Source of the DNA: Gammaproteobacteria bacterium
Lineage (GTDB): Bacteria; Pseudomonadota; Gammaproteobacteria; Pseudomonadales; Azotimanducaceae
Assembly: GCA_028821405.1 (NCBI GenBank)
Contig: JAPPGK010000002.1
Location: 1-35,811, forward strand
Reading direction: 5' to 3'
DNA: 35,811 nt
Shown in pieces: positions 19,023 to 28,128 of the stretch. Each line of letters starts with the position of its first letter. Position 1 is the stretch's first letter. The notes beneath the pieces are model-generated. The model saw nothing but the letters and a program-made list of their open reading frames with translations. It was not told the origin of the DNA and did not search any database. A program made the translations under genes and the position numbers.

Positions 19023-19161
19023 GGAAGGTCTGAACAAGACCTTCCCTAGCGCGGCACAGGGATGTGCCGCCAAATTCGATGGCGTAAGCCATTGAATTTG
19101 CGAGCGAAACTATTTGTTTCGCTACTGTTCAAGTCCAGGGACGGACTTGAACAGAGGTTTC
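19023..19161 (+). mobile_element. MITE-like element of five hairpins, copy 1
   Basis: 139 bp flanked on both sides by CTAG (19019-19022, 19162-19165). The whole element is a string of hairpins: 13-bp arms 19019-19031/19037-19049 (which include the flanking CTAG), 8-bp 19051-19058/19063-19070, 12-bp 19072-19083/19088-19099 (one G-T pair), 8-bp 19103-19110/19116-19123, 12-bp 19125-19136/19143-19154. The ends GGAAGGTCTGAACAAG and GAAACCTCTGTTCAAG are imperfect inverted repeats (11 of 16). The end sequence and CTAG flank recall IS5-family termini and their YTAR target duplication. An identical inverted copy lies at 35439-35577. No protein is encoded, so any movement needs a transposase elsewhere. 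Confidence 0.8.
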
Positions 19162-19219
19162 CTAGCAAGCGATGCGACGTCCCTTGACCATCTCGCCGGG
19201 AACGTTCCAAATAGGAGCG

Positions 19220-19810
19220 ATGCTCGACTTGGACCGCATCCGGCGCCGCCTCGCGTCGCAACAATCCCACGCCCCCGTTCCCGCCGACGCCCGCCAAGCC
19301 GCCGTGGCGGTGATACTGCGCGAACGCAACGGCATGGCGGAAGTGTTGTTCATCAAACGCGCGGTCAAAGACGGCGATCCGTGGTCCGGGCACATGGCGT
19401 TTCCCGGGGGCCACAAGGACCCTGGGGATGTCGATCTCCTCGCCGCCGCCGTCCGCGAGACCGACGAGGAGATCGGCCTCGACATCTCCCGGGCGCCCGT
19501 GATCTGCTCGCTGCCCCCGCAGCGACCGATGAGCGTTCGGCGGGCGATGCTGGTCGCCCCGTTCGTGTTCGAGATCGATGGCGATCCGCCGTTCGCCCCC
19601 AACCACGAAGTGGCCGACGTCGTGTGGACGCCCGTCGAACCCATGTTCACGGGCGAAAACCACGCCGTGGAAAGTCCGGACGGCGGGGTCATGCGTTTCA
19701 ACGGCTTTCGGCTGACCGAGAATCACTTCGTCTGGGGCATGACCTACCGTATGGTGCAGACGTTCTTCGAAGCCGTCGATCCCGGCTACCAGCGCCGCCC
19801 CGAGTGGTGA
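19220..19810 (+). CDS. Nudix CoA pyrophosphatase (NudL-like)
   Basis: 196 residues. The CoA-specific segment LFIKRAVKDGDPWSGHMAFPGG precedes the Nudix box, GHKDPGDVDLLAAAVRETDEEIGL in outline, with the essential REx2EE core (RETDEE). The acidic residue at the first Glu position is Asp, as I recall for NudL. The enzyme splits CoA into phosphopantetheine and 3',5'-ADP. AGGAG lies only two bases before the chosen ATG; an alternative ATG at 19172 would add 16 residues and starts 7 bases after the MITE flank, so the insertion may have replaced the original upstream region. Confidence 0.88.
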   Translation: MLDLDRIRRRLASQQSHAPVPADARQAAVAVILRERNGMAEVLFIKRAVKDGDPWSGHMAFPGGHKDPGDVDLLAAAVRETDEEIGLDISRAPVICSLPPQRPMSVRRAMLVAPFVFEIDGDPPFAPNHEVADVVWTPVEPMFTGENHAVESPDGGVMRFNGFRLTENHFVWGMTYRMVQTFFEAVDPGYQRRPEW

Positions 19811-19864
19811 TGCCCCGACCCGCCAGGAAGACCGACGCCTTGAGTACGACATCGAAGTCCACCG

Positions 19865-21313
19865 TCATGGTGCTGCCGGCAGTTGATGGTAGTCCGCGAT
19901 AGCGAGGCCGGCCGCGACGCTGGTGAACGGGTCGTGGTCCACGACCCGGCCCGGGAAGAATCCATCGAGCAGGCGATGCACGGCGGGAATCAAAGACGAG
20001 CCGCCGGTGCGCAGTACGATGTCGATCGCCGAACGCGGCAGGCTCGCGCGCGCAAGCGTCGCTTCGATGCCCTGCTCGACGAGTCCAAGCATGTCGGCGA
20101 TCATCGCTTCGAACCGGTGGCGCGACAGGCGAACGTCCACGTCGATCTCCGGGATGTCGAGCACGGCTTCGTCCACATGCGACAAGATCGCCTTGAAGTC
20201 CTTGATCGCCTGGAACACCACGTACCCCAGGTTCTGTTCGATCAGTTCCCGCAATCGGCGGAACTTGATGCGACCCGGGCCGCCGTGGTCGATGCAGTCC
20301 TGCACAGCGGTGGTGTAGCGATTCTGGTTGAGAAGATAGGTGACCGGCCAGTTGACCAGGAACTCCTCGTATTCGTCGAATGGAAACGACGTGTCGATGA
20401 CGCCGTATTCGCCCCGGCGGCGCCAGCGTTCCCCCTTGCCGAGAAGCGGGAACAAGAGCTCCCGGAACAGGCGCTGGTCGATGTGGTCGCCGCCCAAGCC
20501 GATCCCGTGGGTGTCGACCACGCGGAAGCGGTTTCCGGGGGTTCGTTCGAGAATGCAGAAGTCCAGCGTGCCACCGCCGAAGTCGACCGTCAGCAGGTGG
20601 TCGCCGACGGCATCGGGATTGGCGTGCAGGAAACTCACGGCGGCGGCGATGGGTTCGGGATAGAACCTGGGCTTCTCGATCCCCGCGTAGCGATACGCCT
20701 CGCCGAGCCGGGATAGGGCAAGCTGGTTGCGATGTTCGTCCCGGCCTTCGAAGTTCACCGGATGGCCCACGCAGCCGTGGTCGAGCTCGCCCGCCTCCGC
20801 CGACAGCGCCTTGCACATCCGGAGCAGTATCGGCGTTACCAGCGCGACCAGGCGGAACGGGTGGTCGAAGACCATGAGCCGGCGCACATCGGCCTTGCCG
20901 AGCAAGCGCTTGGTGCCCCGGAACAGGCGTCCCCGCATGCCGGTATCCGTCATGGCGTCGCCGTACACGTCCATCGTCAACGTCTCGCCCGGATTGCGCG
21001 ATCCGGCACCGGCGACACCGACGGCCAGCATCGCCTTGCCGATGACCTCCGGTACCAATTCGACCTTGCGCCCGGTGTTGTCGTCGATGTAGCGGTCGAT
21101 GGCGTCCTGACCGGTCAGGGTCTGTAGGTCTCGGTCGATGTAGGTCGCCGAGGGCATGATTTCGGCGTCGTGTTCGGCGGCAGCAGACGAAACGGCGTGG
21201 TGCGCTTCGAGGGGGGCCAAGGCCACTTCGTCGCCGTCGAAAACGGCTGCCACCGAGTTGCTCGTGCCGAAGTCGATCCCGACACCGACCCGTCTGGCAC
21301 GTTTGGAGCTCAA
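19865..21313 (-). CDS. Hsp70 family protein (YegD-like)
   Basis: 482 residues from a TTG start at 21313; no ATG or GTG lies in frame near the fold start, so the start is uncertain. The actin-like ATPase motifs are present: phosphate-1 GIDFGTSNS at the N-terminus, phosphate-2 LTVDFGGGTLDF and adenosine motif LRTGGSSLIPAV. The substrate-binding domain of DnaK is absent, which matches the short YegD group of atypical Hsp70 proteins of unknown function. It converges with the Nudix gene (54-bp gap) and lies 199 bp downstream of msrA on the same strand; that gap holds two repeat copies. Confidence 0.85.
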   Translation of the reverse strand: MSSKRARRVGVGIDFGTSNSVAAVFDGDEVALAPLEAHHAVSSAAAEHDAEIMPSATYIDRDLQTLTGQDAIDRYIDDNTGRKVELVPEVIGKAMLAVGVAGAGSRNPGETLTMDVYGDAMTDTGMRGRLFRGTKRLLGKADVRRLMVFDHPFRLVALVTPILLRMCKALSAEAGELDHGCVGHPVNFEGRDEHRNQLALSRLGEAYRYAGIEKPRFYPEPIAAAVSFLHANPDAVGDHLLTVDFGGGTLDFCILERTPGNRFRVVDTHGIGLGGDHIDQRLFRELLFPLLGKGERWRRRGEYGVIDTSFPFDEYEEFLVNWPVTYLLNQNRYTTAVQDCIDHGGPGRIKFRRLRELIEQNLGYVVFQAIKDFKAILSHVDEAVLDIPEIDVDVRLSRHRFEAMIADMLGLVEQGIEATLARASLPRSAIDIVLRTGGSSLIPAVHRLLDGFFPGRVVDHDPFTSVAAGLAIADYHQLPAAP

Positions 21314-21361
21314 GACGCGCTTACGACCGGCACGACAACACCAGGGTTCGGGAACAACGAA

Positions 21362-21400
21362 CCGTAGCGCCCCAAAGCCGGGGCGGCCGCGTCCGCGGGA
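21362..21400 (+). repeat. CCGTAGCGCCCCAA repeat with GC hairpin
   Basis: CCGTAGCGCCCCAAAGCCGGGGCGG matches the sequence at the GST gene end (7767-7787, opposite strand). CGCCCC (21368-21373) can pair with GGGGCG (21380-21385). It lies between msrA and the Hsp70-like gene with no gene ending on this strand. Confidence 0.45.
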
Positions 21401-21477
21401 CGCGCCTTGGCCATTTGCTGTGCGCCCCGACACGCCGCTTGCGGCGCGCCGCCTCCGCCTCCGGCCCAGCCATGCCG

Positions 21478-21512
21478 ACCTACCCCAATGCGGGCGACCA
21501 CAAGGGGTCGCC

Positions 21513-21519
<7 letters not shown>
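21478..21519 (-). repeat. Dispersed palindromic repeat, best copy (c)
   Basis: On the minus strand CGGTAGGGCGACCCCTTGTGGTCGCCCGCATTGGGG in outline, with perfect 8-bp arms GGGCGACC/GGTCGCCC (21492-21499 and 21506-21513). The TAG stop codon of msrA (21515-21513) is the start of the repeat; its last base is the first base of the hairpin. This is the cleanest copy in the window. Confidence 0.75.
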
Positions 21520-22181
<662 letters not shown>

Positions 22182-22244
22182 TCGCGTCCCCGTTTCGTTC
22201 GACCGCCCCCAAGCATACCCGAACCCCCGGATGGCCAAATGCCG

Positions 22245-23984
22245 ATGCGCTACACTTCACCCGTGGAACGCAAAACCGACACAAGATCGATGCATGTACT
22301 TGGCGCCGTGTCGCTCGCCTGCCTTCTCGGCACGGGCTGCGCGAGTGTGCCCGACGCGCCGACGCTCTCCTATGACGACCTCGCCGAGCAGACCCACGGA
22401 ACCACCGTCGATGCCCACGATATAACGCGGATCAGGCAAGCGTTCCTGGCGACTCCCGACTTCGATGAACGCATGCGGGGCATCACGCGGCTCGAAGACC
22501 AAGTGAACATCCTACTGCCCGCTGAACAACCGCTCCGCCTCGGTCCCGTCGGTTCCGCGATCCTCGACCACTACCCCGCAAGCCTCAGCGGCCATCGCGC
22601 ACTCGCCGTTTTCTATCGCCACGTGGGTTTGCCCGAGCAGGCGGCCATACACGACCGGTGGATCGAAGCGATCGCGCGGGCAATCGAGTCCGGTGGCAAC
22701 GGCAGCCTGGACGAACCCTTCCCCGCGCTATCGCCCAACGAAGCCGACGCCTACTTGCGGGTAAAGGGCCTGACGCCGGTCGGTTCCACCTACCGCGAGG
22801 CGCCCGACCATCCACTCATGTTGTGGATCGCCGCGTCCCGCGAGAACCAACCGCTCGACAACGTGTTCTTCGACCTCACGCCCCTCTACGCCGCGATCGC
22901 GTCGTCGGTCAGCCGCAAGCCCGCGACCGTGTTTCCGGTCGGTCCACCCGAGACCTGCGAAACGCTTGGAATCTGCGACGAGTTCAGCCCGTCGGCGTTC
23001 ATTGGCGTACTGGCCCGGGGCAACGATCCCGCCGCCCTGATGTTCATGGGTTGGAAGGGCGCACGGCACATTGACGACGTCATGCGCGCGCTTTATTTCG
23101 CGGCGCGGGGCGGAAACGCCATGGCGAACGGATTGCTCGCGCGATTGTGGCGCAACACCGCAATCAACGCTTCGAGTGAGCGCGAGAGGTACTTTCGACG
23201 CGCCGAGCAGGAATTCCAGGTAGCGATCGGTGCCGGTTTCGACGACGCCATGTTCGATCTCGGCACGCTCTATGTCGGAGAGGCGTACGGCAGCAGCAGG
23301 ATCGCGGACGGACTGGCGTTGATCAGGCGATCGGCGGAACTCGACAACACCGATGCCCTCGCCTTCCTGGGTTGGGGGCACGTCGTCGGCGATTTCGTCG
23401 AGCGCGACCACCAACTCGCGGAACAGTATTTCCTGCGTGCCGCAGCGCTAAACGGGGAAGGAAAGCTGGCCTATGCACGGTTCCTCATGCACCCGGATGT
23501 CGAACAGGGGTTCAACAAGCGCGCCTTCCAGTGGATACGACAGGTCGCCAAGGACGACAACGCGGACGCGATGGTGCTGATCGGGGATCTCTACGCCCGG
23601 GGTCTGCACGTCGGCAAGAGCTTCCGTCGCGCCCAGTCATGGTTCAAGAACGCGGTGAAGGCCGCGCCGGACGACCCCTACCTGGTGAACGAAGTCGCGT
23701 GGCGCCTGGCTGTCACCCACCTGCCGAAACTTCGCGACGAACGCTACGCGCTCGAGATCATGGAGCGGATTATGGAAGCCAGCGAGGAAGCGCGCCGCAA
23801 CCCCGCCTACCTCGACACCTGGGCAGCCGCCTACGCAGCCAACGGCGACTTCGAACGGGCGATCGCGGTACAGCAGGAAGCCATCGAGGTCGCACAAGCC
23901 ACCTCCGACGACGACCTCCCCATCCTGCTCGAGCATCTCGAAGCGTTCCGCGCCGGCGAAGAGATCAGCGAGCAAGTTCCTTAA
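22245..23984 (+). CDS. TPR/Sel1-like repeat lipoprotein
   Basis: 579 residues from ATG 22245; ATG 22239, GTG 22263 and ATG 22290 are alternatives. The first basic stretch (VERKTDTR) and hydrophobic [12 protein letters not shown] suggest a lipoprotein signal with Cys near residue 34, although GTGC is not an ideal lipobox. The middle and C-terminal parts contain Sel1/TPR-type helical repeats (for example [58 protein letters not shown]). Such repeats mediate protein contacts; no enzyme motif is seen. It lies 32 bases before mnmH in the same direction and may share its transcript. Function unknown. Confidence 0.75.
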   Translation: MRYTSPVERKTDTRSMHVLGAVSLACLLGTGCASVPDAPTLSYDDLAEQTHGTTVDAHDITRIRQAFLATPDFDERMRGITRLEDQVNILLPAEQPLRLGPVGSAILDHYPASLSGHRALAVFYRHVGLPEQAAIHDRWIEAIARAIESGGNGSLDEPFPALSPNEADAYLRVKGLTPVGSTYREAPDHPLMLWIAASRENQPLDNVFFDLTPLYAAIASSVSRKPATVFPVGPPETCETLGICDEFSPSAFIGVLARGNDPAALMFMGWKGARHIDDVMRALYFAARGGNAMANGLLARLWRNTAINASSERERYFRRAEQEFQVAIGAGFDDAMFDLGTLYVGEAYGSSRIADGLALIRRSAELDNTDALAFLGWGHVVGDFVERDHQLAEQYFLRAAALNGEGKLAYARFLMHPDVEQGFNKRAFQWIRQVAKDDNADAMVLIGDLYARGLHVGKSFRRAQSWFKNAVKAAPDDPYLVNEVAWRLAVTHLPKLRDERYALEIMERIMEASEEARRNPAYLDTWAAAYAANGDFERAIAVQQEAIEVAQATSDDDLPILLEHLEAFRAGEEISEQVP

Positions 23985-24016
23985 AGGCCTTGTGCAGCGG
24001 CCCCTCGCCGAGCGAA

Positions 24017-25078
24017 ATGTCACTGCCCGCCATCCACGACCATGCGCGGATTCTTCGCGAAGGATGTCCGCTGATCGATGTGCGTTCGCCCACGGAGTTC
24101 CGCCGCGGTGCCGTACCCGGGGCAGTGAATCTGCCGATCCTCGACGACGACGAGCGTGACGCCGTCGGCAAGACCTACAAGCAGCGCGGTAGCGAAGCGG
24201 CCATTGCCCTCGGTCACCAGCTCGTTTCCGGCGCGACCAAGGCGAGGCGGGTCGCGGCTTGGCAGGACTTCGCGGGCGCGCATCCCGATGCCGCGATCAC
24301 CTGCTGGCGTGGCGGTCTGCGGTCGGCAATCGCGCAACAGTGGCTCGCGGACGCCGGCACCGACCTGGCGCGTGTCGCGGGCGGCTTCAAGGCCCTGCGG
24401 CATTCCTGCCTCGAGACGATTCAGTCGGCGGGTGCGTCGCGCCGGTTCGTCCTCGTCGGCGGCCGGACCGGTTCCGGCAAGACCCGGGTCGTGCGAGCGG
24501 TACCCGCCCATGTGGATCTCGAGGCCCATGCCAACCATCGTGGTTCCGCCTTCGGGGGAATGCCCACGCCCCAGCCGACGCCCGTGACGTTCGAGAATGC
24601 GCTCGCGGTGGCGCTGCTCAAACAGCCGCCGAACGCGATCATCGCGCTGGAAGACGAGAGTCGAACCATCGGCCGGCTCGCGCTACCCGAAGCGCTCTAC
24701 AACGCGATGCAGCAGGCGCCGATCGCGCTCCTCACCGTCGACGACGACGTCCGCATTGCCAACATCTACGAGGAATACGTGGTCGATGCGGACGATCCGC
24801 AACACCACCTGACCGCCGGACTGTCACGCATCGAGCGCCGACTAGGCGGCGTGCGATACCGGGAGATCGCCGCCCTGATGGATGCCGCCTTCAAAGCCGA
24901 TGCGGCTCGCCGTCGCAACGCGCACCGCGAATGGATCAAGCGCCTGCTCGAGTACTACTACGACCCCATGTACGACTATCAGCTAGCGGGCAAGAAGGAT
25001 CGCATCGTGATGCGGGGCGATGCGGGCGAGATTGCGGATCACTTGAGAGCTTGCAGCGGAGCAACGACGTTTCCGTAG
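24017..25078 (+). CDS. mnmH: tRNA 2-selenouridine synthase
   Basis: 353 residues (also called SelU/YbbB). The N-terminal rhodanese domain has DVRSPTEFRRGAVPGAVNLP and the catalytic CWRGGLRS with Cys96. The C-terminal domain carries the P-loop GGRTGSGKT (148-156) and the conserved HANHRGSAFG. The enzyme replaces sulfur by selenium in 2-thiouridine at the tRNA wobble position, through a geranylated intermediate, and needs selenophosphate from SelD, which is not in this window. The TAG stop is the first part of a palindromic repeat. Confidence 0.95.
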   Translation: MSLPAIHDHARILREGCPLIDVRSPTEFRRGAVPGAVNLPILDDDERDAVGKTYKQRGSEAAIALGHQLVSGATKARRVAAWQDFAGAHPDAAITCWRGGLRSAIAQQWLADAGTDLARVAGGFKALRHSCLETIQSAGASRRFVLVGGRTGSGKTRVVRAVPAHVDLEAHANHRGSAFGGMPTPQPTPVTFENALAVALLKQPPNAIIALEDESRTIGRLALPEALYNAMQQAPIALLTVDDDVRIANIYEEYVVDADDPQHHLTAGLSRIERRLGGVRYREIAALMDAAFKADAARRRNAHREWIKRLLEYYYDPMYDYQLAGKKDRIVMRGDAGEIADHLRACSGATTFP

Positions 25079-25116
25079 GGGGACACCCCTGCGGCGTCCC
25101 GACCCCGCCATGCGCC
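25073..25116 (+). repeat. Dispersed palindromic repeat, copy d
   Basis: CCGTAGGGGGACACCCCTGCGGCGTCCCG contains the mnmH stop TAG (25076-25078). GGGAC (25080-25084) pairs with GTCCC (25096-25100). It is diverged from copies a and c but keeps the position directly on the stop codon. Confidence 0.6.
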
Positions 25117-25142
25117 GGCGTCGATTGCCGCTGCGGGTGCAC

Positions 25143-25808
25143 CTACACGAACGTCGCCAACTCGTCCAGCGGGTACTTGCCGATATCGGGCACTTCCGCC
25201 TCCGGGCTCGGATAGCCGGCCACGAGCAGCAGGAACGGTCGTTCGTGCGACGGACGGTCCAGCAAGGTATTCAGGAACCGCATCGGGCTCGGTGTATGGG
25301 TCAGCGTGGCAACGCCGGCATTGTGCAGGGCGGCGATGAGGATACCCGTTGCGATGCCGACGGACTCCGCGGTGTAGTAGTTCTTCAGGCGATCGCCCTT
25401 GGCGTCGAAGTTGAACCGGCGCAGGAAGATCGCGATCAGCACCGGCGCCGTCGTCAGGAACGGCTTGTCGGCGTCGGTACCCAAGGGTTCCAGGGCTTCG
25501 AGCCATTCCTTGGATGCACGGCGGGAGTAGAACTCGCGCTCCTCCTTCTCGGCGGCCTCGCGGATCGCCGCCTTCTTGGCGGCATCCGAAACCACGACGA
25601 AGTGCCAAGGCTGCCGGTTGGCACCGCTGGGCGCGCTTCCCGCCGTAACGAGTGCCTGTTCGATGACCTCGCGGGGAATCGGACGCGAATCGAAGTGACG
25701 TACGGTGCGGCGCCGGCGCATCAGCGTGCAGAACGCCGCCGCGCGTTCGCACATCTCCGCATGCCCACGCTCGGTGAACTCCAACGGCACGAAACCGGCC
25801 GCGGTCAC
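25143..25808 (-). CDS. Nitroreductase-family flavoenzyme, iodotyrosine deiodinase (IYD)-like
   Basis: 221 residues, GTG start overlapping the upstream crotonase stop (GTGA). FMN-binding features of the family are [24 protein letters not shown] and a C-terminal [11 protein letters not shown]. The substrate-lid region matches iodotyrosine deiodinase closely: Glu90 and Tyr94 in EEREFY and Lys115 (TDADK), with the same spacing (4 and 21 residues) as the Glu-Tyr-Lys set that grips the halotyrosine zwitterion in human IYD (157/161/182, from memory). IYD reductively removes iodide or bromide from halotyrosines with reduced FMN. Its physiological substrate in bacteria is unknown. Co-transcription with the crotonase gene is likely. 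Confidence 0.88.
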   Translation of the reverse strand: MTAAGFVPLEFTERGHAEMCERAAAFCTLMRRRRTVRHFDSRPIPREVIEQALVTAGSAPSGANRQPWHFVVVSDAAKKAAIREAAEKEEREFYSRRASKEWLEALEPLGTDADKPFLTTAPVLIAIFLRRFNFDAKGDRLKNYYTAESVGIATGILIAALHNAGVATLTHTPSPMRFLNTLLDRPSHERPFLLLVAGYPSPEAEVPDIGKYPLDELATFV

Positions 25809-26632
25809 GACGACCGGTCCTTGTTCAGCTGATAGTGCTCGAAGGCCCGCTCCACCATAGGCCGCCGCCGGCCCTCAGGGACCTTGAGGGCGTATCCGGG
25901 ATCCCGCTCGCCCTCCGCCGATGCCATGTGCATGAGGTGAGCGGCCGTGATATGGGCCTGGAACCCTTGGGTATCCTGCATCTGGTTCACGGCCAGTTTG
26001 ATCATGCGCAGTTGGAAGGGATCGTTCTTGGCAACGCGTTCCGCGTAGGCCAAGACCTCATCGTGCAGGCGTTGTGTCGGAAACACCCGGTTGACGAGGC
26101 CCAACGCCATCGCCTCCCGGGCATCGATGAACCGGGACTCGAAGAGCAATTCCTTGGCCTGGCGGGGATGCATGTCCCAAGGCACCGAGAAGAACTGGAA
26201 GTTCGAGCCCAGGAACATGGCATCCTCGGCGGCATAGACGATGTCCATGGCGCTCGCGATGATCCAGCCGCCGTAGATGCAGTAGCCCTGAACGCCCGCA
26301 ATCGTGGGTTTGGGGACGTTGCGCCAACGCATCGTCTTGTCGACGAACTGCTCTCTCGACCGATCGAATCGGCCGCGCAAGCCCGCCTCAATGGGTCGTT
26401 CCCGTCGGTCCGCCATCTCGTCCGGGGTACCGAGATCATGACCGCCCGAGAAGTGCTCGCCCGCGCCGAACAGGACGATCGCGTGGACCTCGTCATCGTC
26501 CCCCGCCTCACGGAATGCGTCATCGAGTTCCTCCAACAGGCGCCGGCTCTGGGCATTGCGGTAGCGCGGTCGGTTGGTTGCGATGCGCGCAACATTGTTG
26601 ACGACCTCGTAGGTGATGTCGTGGTAGCTCAT
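25805..26632 (-). CDS. Crotonase-fold protein (enoyl-CoA hydratase/isomerase family)
   Basis: 275 residues. The oxyanion-hole segments are [11 protein letters not shown] (about 58-68) and [14 protein letters not shown] (113-126). The two acidic residues of true enoyl-CoA hydratases are not seen: the GCELA position reads GWIIA and the PEI segment reads LGSNFQF. So it may be an isomerase, hydrolase or other crotonase variant rather than a hydratase. It overlaps the IYD-like gene by four bases. No ribosome-binding site is obvious. The 153-bp gap behind it, up to the alpha/beta hydrolase gene end, shows nothing I can name. Confidence 0.87.
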   Translation of the reverse strand: MSYHDITYEVVNNVARIATNRPRYRNAQSRRLLEELDDAFREAGDDDEVHAIVLFGAGEHFSGGHDLGTPDEMADRRERPIEAGLRGRFDRSREQFVDKTMRWRNVPKPTIAGVQGYCIYGGWIIASAMDIVYAAEDAMFLGSNFQFFSVPWDMHPRQAKELLFESRFIDAREAMALGLVNRVFPTQRLHDEVLAYAERVAKNDPFQLRMIKLAVNQMQDTQGFQAHITAAHLMHMASAEGERDPGYALKVPEGRRRPMVERAFEHYQLNKDRSS

Positions 26633-26785
26633 CGTCGATTCCTAACAGGCCGTCGAACTTGGGCGGCGTCAGCCGCGGCGATCAAAAGGATGATAGGGCG
26701 GCTCGGGCCGGGGCAAAAGCCGGTCCCGCCAGGCAACGGACTTCCTAGCGTCGGCAATCCGGTGAAAGACGTACCCCAACCGCGC

Positions 26786-27658
26786 TCAGGACAACGACTC
26801 ACCCACGAAACTCTCGATCACGGCGATGCACTCGTCCAACTGGTCGTGATGCGTCCAATGGCCGGCATCGTCCACCTCCTTGAGCGTCACGTTCGCGAAG
26901 TGGCGCAACGTATCGTCGTGGCCGATTCGATGCGGATATCCCTGACGGGAGTTGACGATCAGAACCGGACACTCGATCCGTTGCCACAGGGCCACCAGGT
27001 CGCCGTTGGGGATGTCGTAGGGGCGCGGCGTACGGGTGTAGTTGTCGAATTTCCAGGTGTAGGTCCCATCCTCGTTTAAGTTGCTGCCATGGATCGTGAG
27101 GTGGCGGGCCTGGTCCGGAGACAGGTGCGGGTTCGTCTCCTGCATGCGATGGTAGGCATCTTCGAGCGACGGATAGCGACGCGGCACCCGCGCTGCCAGC
27201 GAGTAGTTGGCGTCGATCCATTCACGTAGACGCTTGCCCGGTGCGCCGGCGTCCATGGGATAGAGTCCGACGCCTTCGATGATCACCAGCCGCGCAACCG
27301 ACTCCGGGAACGTGCCCGCGTAGATCGAGGCGATCGTACCGCCCAAGGAGTGCGCCACGACCGTAACGGGATCAAGCCGTTGCTGGCGTACCAATTGGGC
27401 GATGTCCTGGACATACTCCAGGTAGGAATAGGGACTGCCGAGGGTCCACTCCGAGTCGCCGTGGCCGCGCAGATCCGGTGCCACCACGTGGAATTCGTCG
27501 CGCAGGGGCTGGGCCAGCCAATCCCAGGAGTGACAGTGGTCATGGACGCCGTGGATCAAGAGCATGTCCGGCGCACCGTCGTTTCCCCAATCCAGGTAGT
27601 GCAACCGAAGGCGTTGGGAGAAATAGCTATGGGAGGTCGGGTTCTCGCGCTCGGCCAT
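26786..27658 (-). CDS. Alpha/beta hydrolase
   Basis: 290 residues from ATG 27658 (a TTG seven codons upstream is an alternative). Motifs: LLIHGVHDHCHSWDWL (oxyanion loop), DLRGHGDSEW, nucleophile elbow VAHSLGGT, and the catalytic His in DDAGHWTHHDQ. The expected acid is not obvious around LIVNSRQGYPHR. The sequence is of the epoxide-hydrolase/esterase/C-C hydrolase kind; substrate unknown. The neighbours (crotonases, ferredoxin, SDR, IYD-like enzyme) suggest a catabolic setting. Upstream lies a 464-bp gene-free region with a regulated promoter that points away from this gene. Confidence 0.87.
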   Translation of the reverse strand: MAERENPTSHSYFSQRLRLHYLDWGNDGAPDMLLIHGVHDHCHSWDWLAQPLRDEFHVVAPDLRGHGDSEWTLGSPYSYLEYVQDIAQLVRQQRLDPVTVVAHSLGGTIASIYAGTFPESVARLVIIEGVGLYPMDAGAPGKRLREWIDANYSLAARVPRRYPSLEDAYHRMQETNPHLSPDQARHLTIHGSNLNEDGTYTWKFDNYTRTPRPYDIPNGDLVALWQRIECPVLIVNSRQGYPHRIGHDDTLRHFANVTLKEVDDAGHWTHHDQLDECIAVIESFVGESLS

Positions 27659-27721
27659 TGGGAGACGAATGGCGTTCAAGATGCTGCCGACGATTCTAGC
27701 TTCGTCTCCCGCCAGCTTGTA

Positions 27722-27753
27722 GCGGTCCGCAGTCCGTCAGTCCATCGGACCGC
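27722..27753. repeat. 8-bp inverted repeat upstream of the hydrolase gene
   Basis: GCGGTCCG (27722-27729) and CGGACCGC (27746-27753) are perfect reverse complements with a 16-base spacer, 64 bases upstream of the alpha/beta hydrolase start. It may be an operator or a leader hairpin. Confidence 0.4.
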
Positions 27754-27846
27754 CAGCGCCGTCGCCGCGGTGGAACCGGTGAGATTCGTCGTCGGCGACG
27801 GAAACGCCCCGAAACGGTGCGTTTTCGGCGCGAAAAAAAGTTGCAC

Positions 27847-27882
27847 GTTACCTATTGACACGGGTGTTACCTCAGGTAACAT
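27847..27882 (+). promoter_or_regulatory. Operator-controlled promoter, plus strand
   Basis: A consensus -35 box TTGACA (27855-27860) is followed after 16 bases by TAACAT (27877-27882), 4 of 6 of the -10 consensus. The spacer and -10 box are covered by a perfect 17-bp palindrome TGTTACCTCAGGTAACA (27865-27881), and a further half-site GTTACCT (27847-27853) overlaps the upstream side of the -35 box, 19 bp from the palindrome. This is the layout of a repressor-controlled promoter. No gene in this direction starts before 29620; the next gene downstream is on the other strand. Confidence 0.6.
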
Positions 27883-27888
27883 TGGGCC

Positions 27889-27992
27889 TCAAGAACTGGC
27901 TCCGGTGCTGCCGCTGGAGCCAGGCGCAAGACCCCTCCCCCTAGTAGGCTGCGCCGAGGTCACAATCCCAAGACCTCGCCAGCCTACGCTTT
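27889..27992 (+). ncRNA. Candidate small RNA with two strong hairpins
   Basis: Expected transcription from the promoter at 27855-27882 would start near 27889 and enter two hairpins: CTGGCTCC/GGAGCCAG (27896-27903, 27916-27923) and a long one with 8+7 bp, GTAGGCTG/CAGCCTAC (27944-27951, 27980-27987) enclosing CGAGGTC/GACCTCG (27955-27961, 27972-27978) with a 10-base loop. A short T-rich stretch (GCTTTGCC) follows, too weak for a sure terminator. No convincing reading frame is present. This is an inference from promoter plus structure, with no family match. Confidence 0.35.
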
Positions 27993-28019
27993 GCCCGAAT
28001 CGCATCAGAAGTCGATTGT

Positions 28020-28128
28020 CCCCATCGCAAGGACGCGTAGGGGACGCCACTGCGGGCCTGGTGGTCCGCCGTCGCCCCGGCACGGACGACCGCGCGCCCG
28101 TTGGGTCGCAATGGGGTCGCGCCTACAG
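28020..28128 (-). repeat. Degenerate dispersed repeats at the ferredoxin gene end (copies e and f)
   Basis: On the minus strand CTGTAGGCGCGACCCCATTGCGACCC includes the TAG stop of the ferredoxin gene (28125-28123). A further related stretch in the other direction, CGTAGGGGACGCCACTGCGG, is at 28037-28056. Both are diverged forms of the GTAGGGGCGACC family. Confidence 0.5.

Noticed and set aside
27676-27882. A 68-codon minus-strand frame overlapping the promoter palindrome
   Set aside because: Its first codons coincide with the palindromic operator, there is no ribosome-binding site, and no homology is visible.
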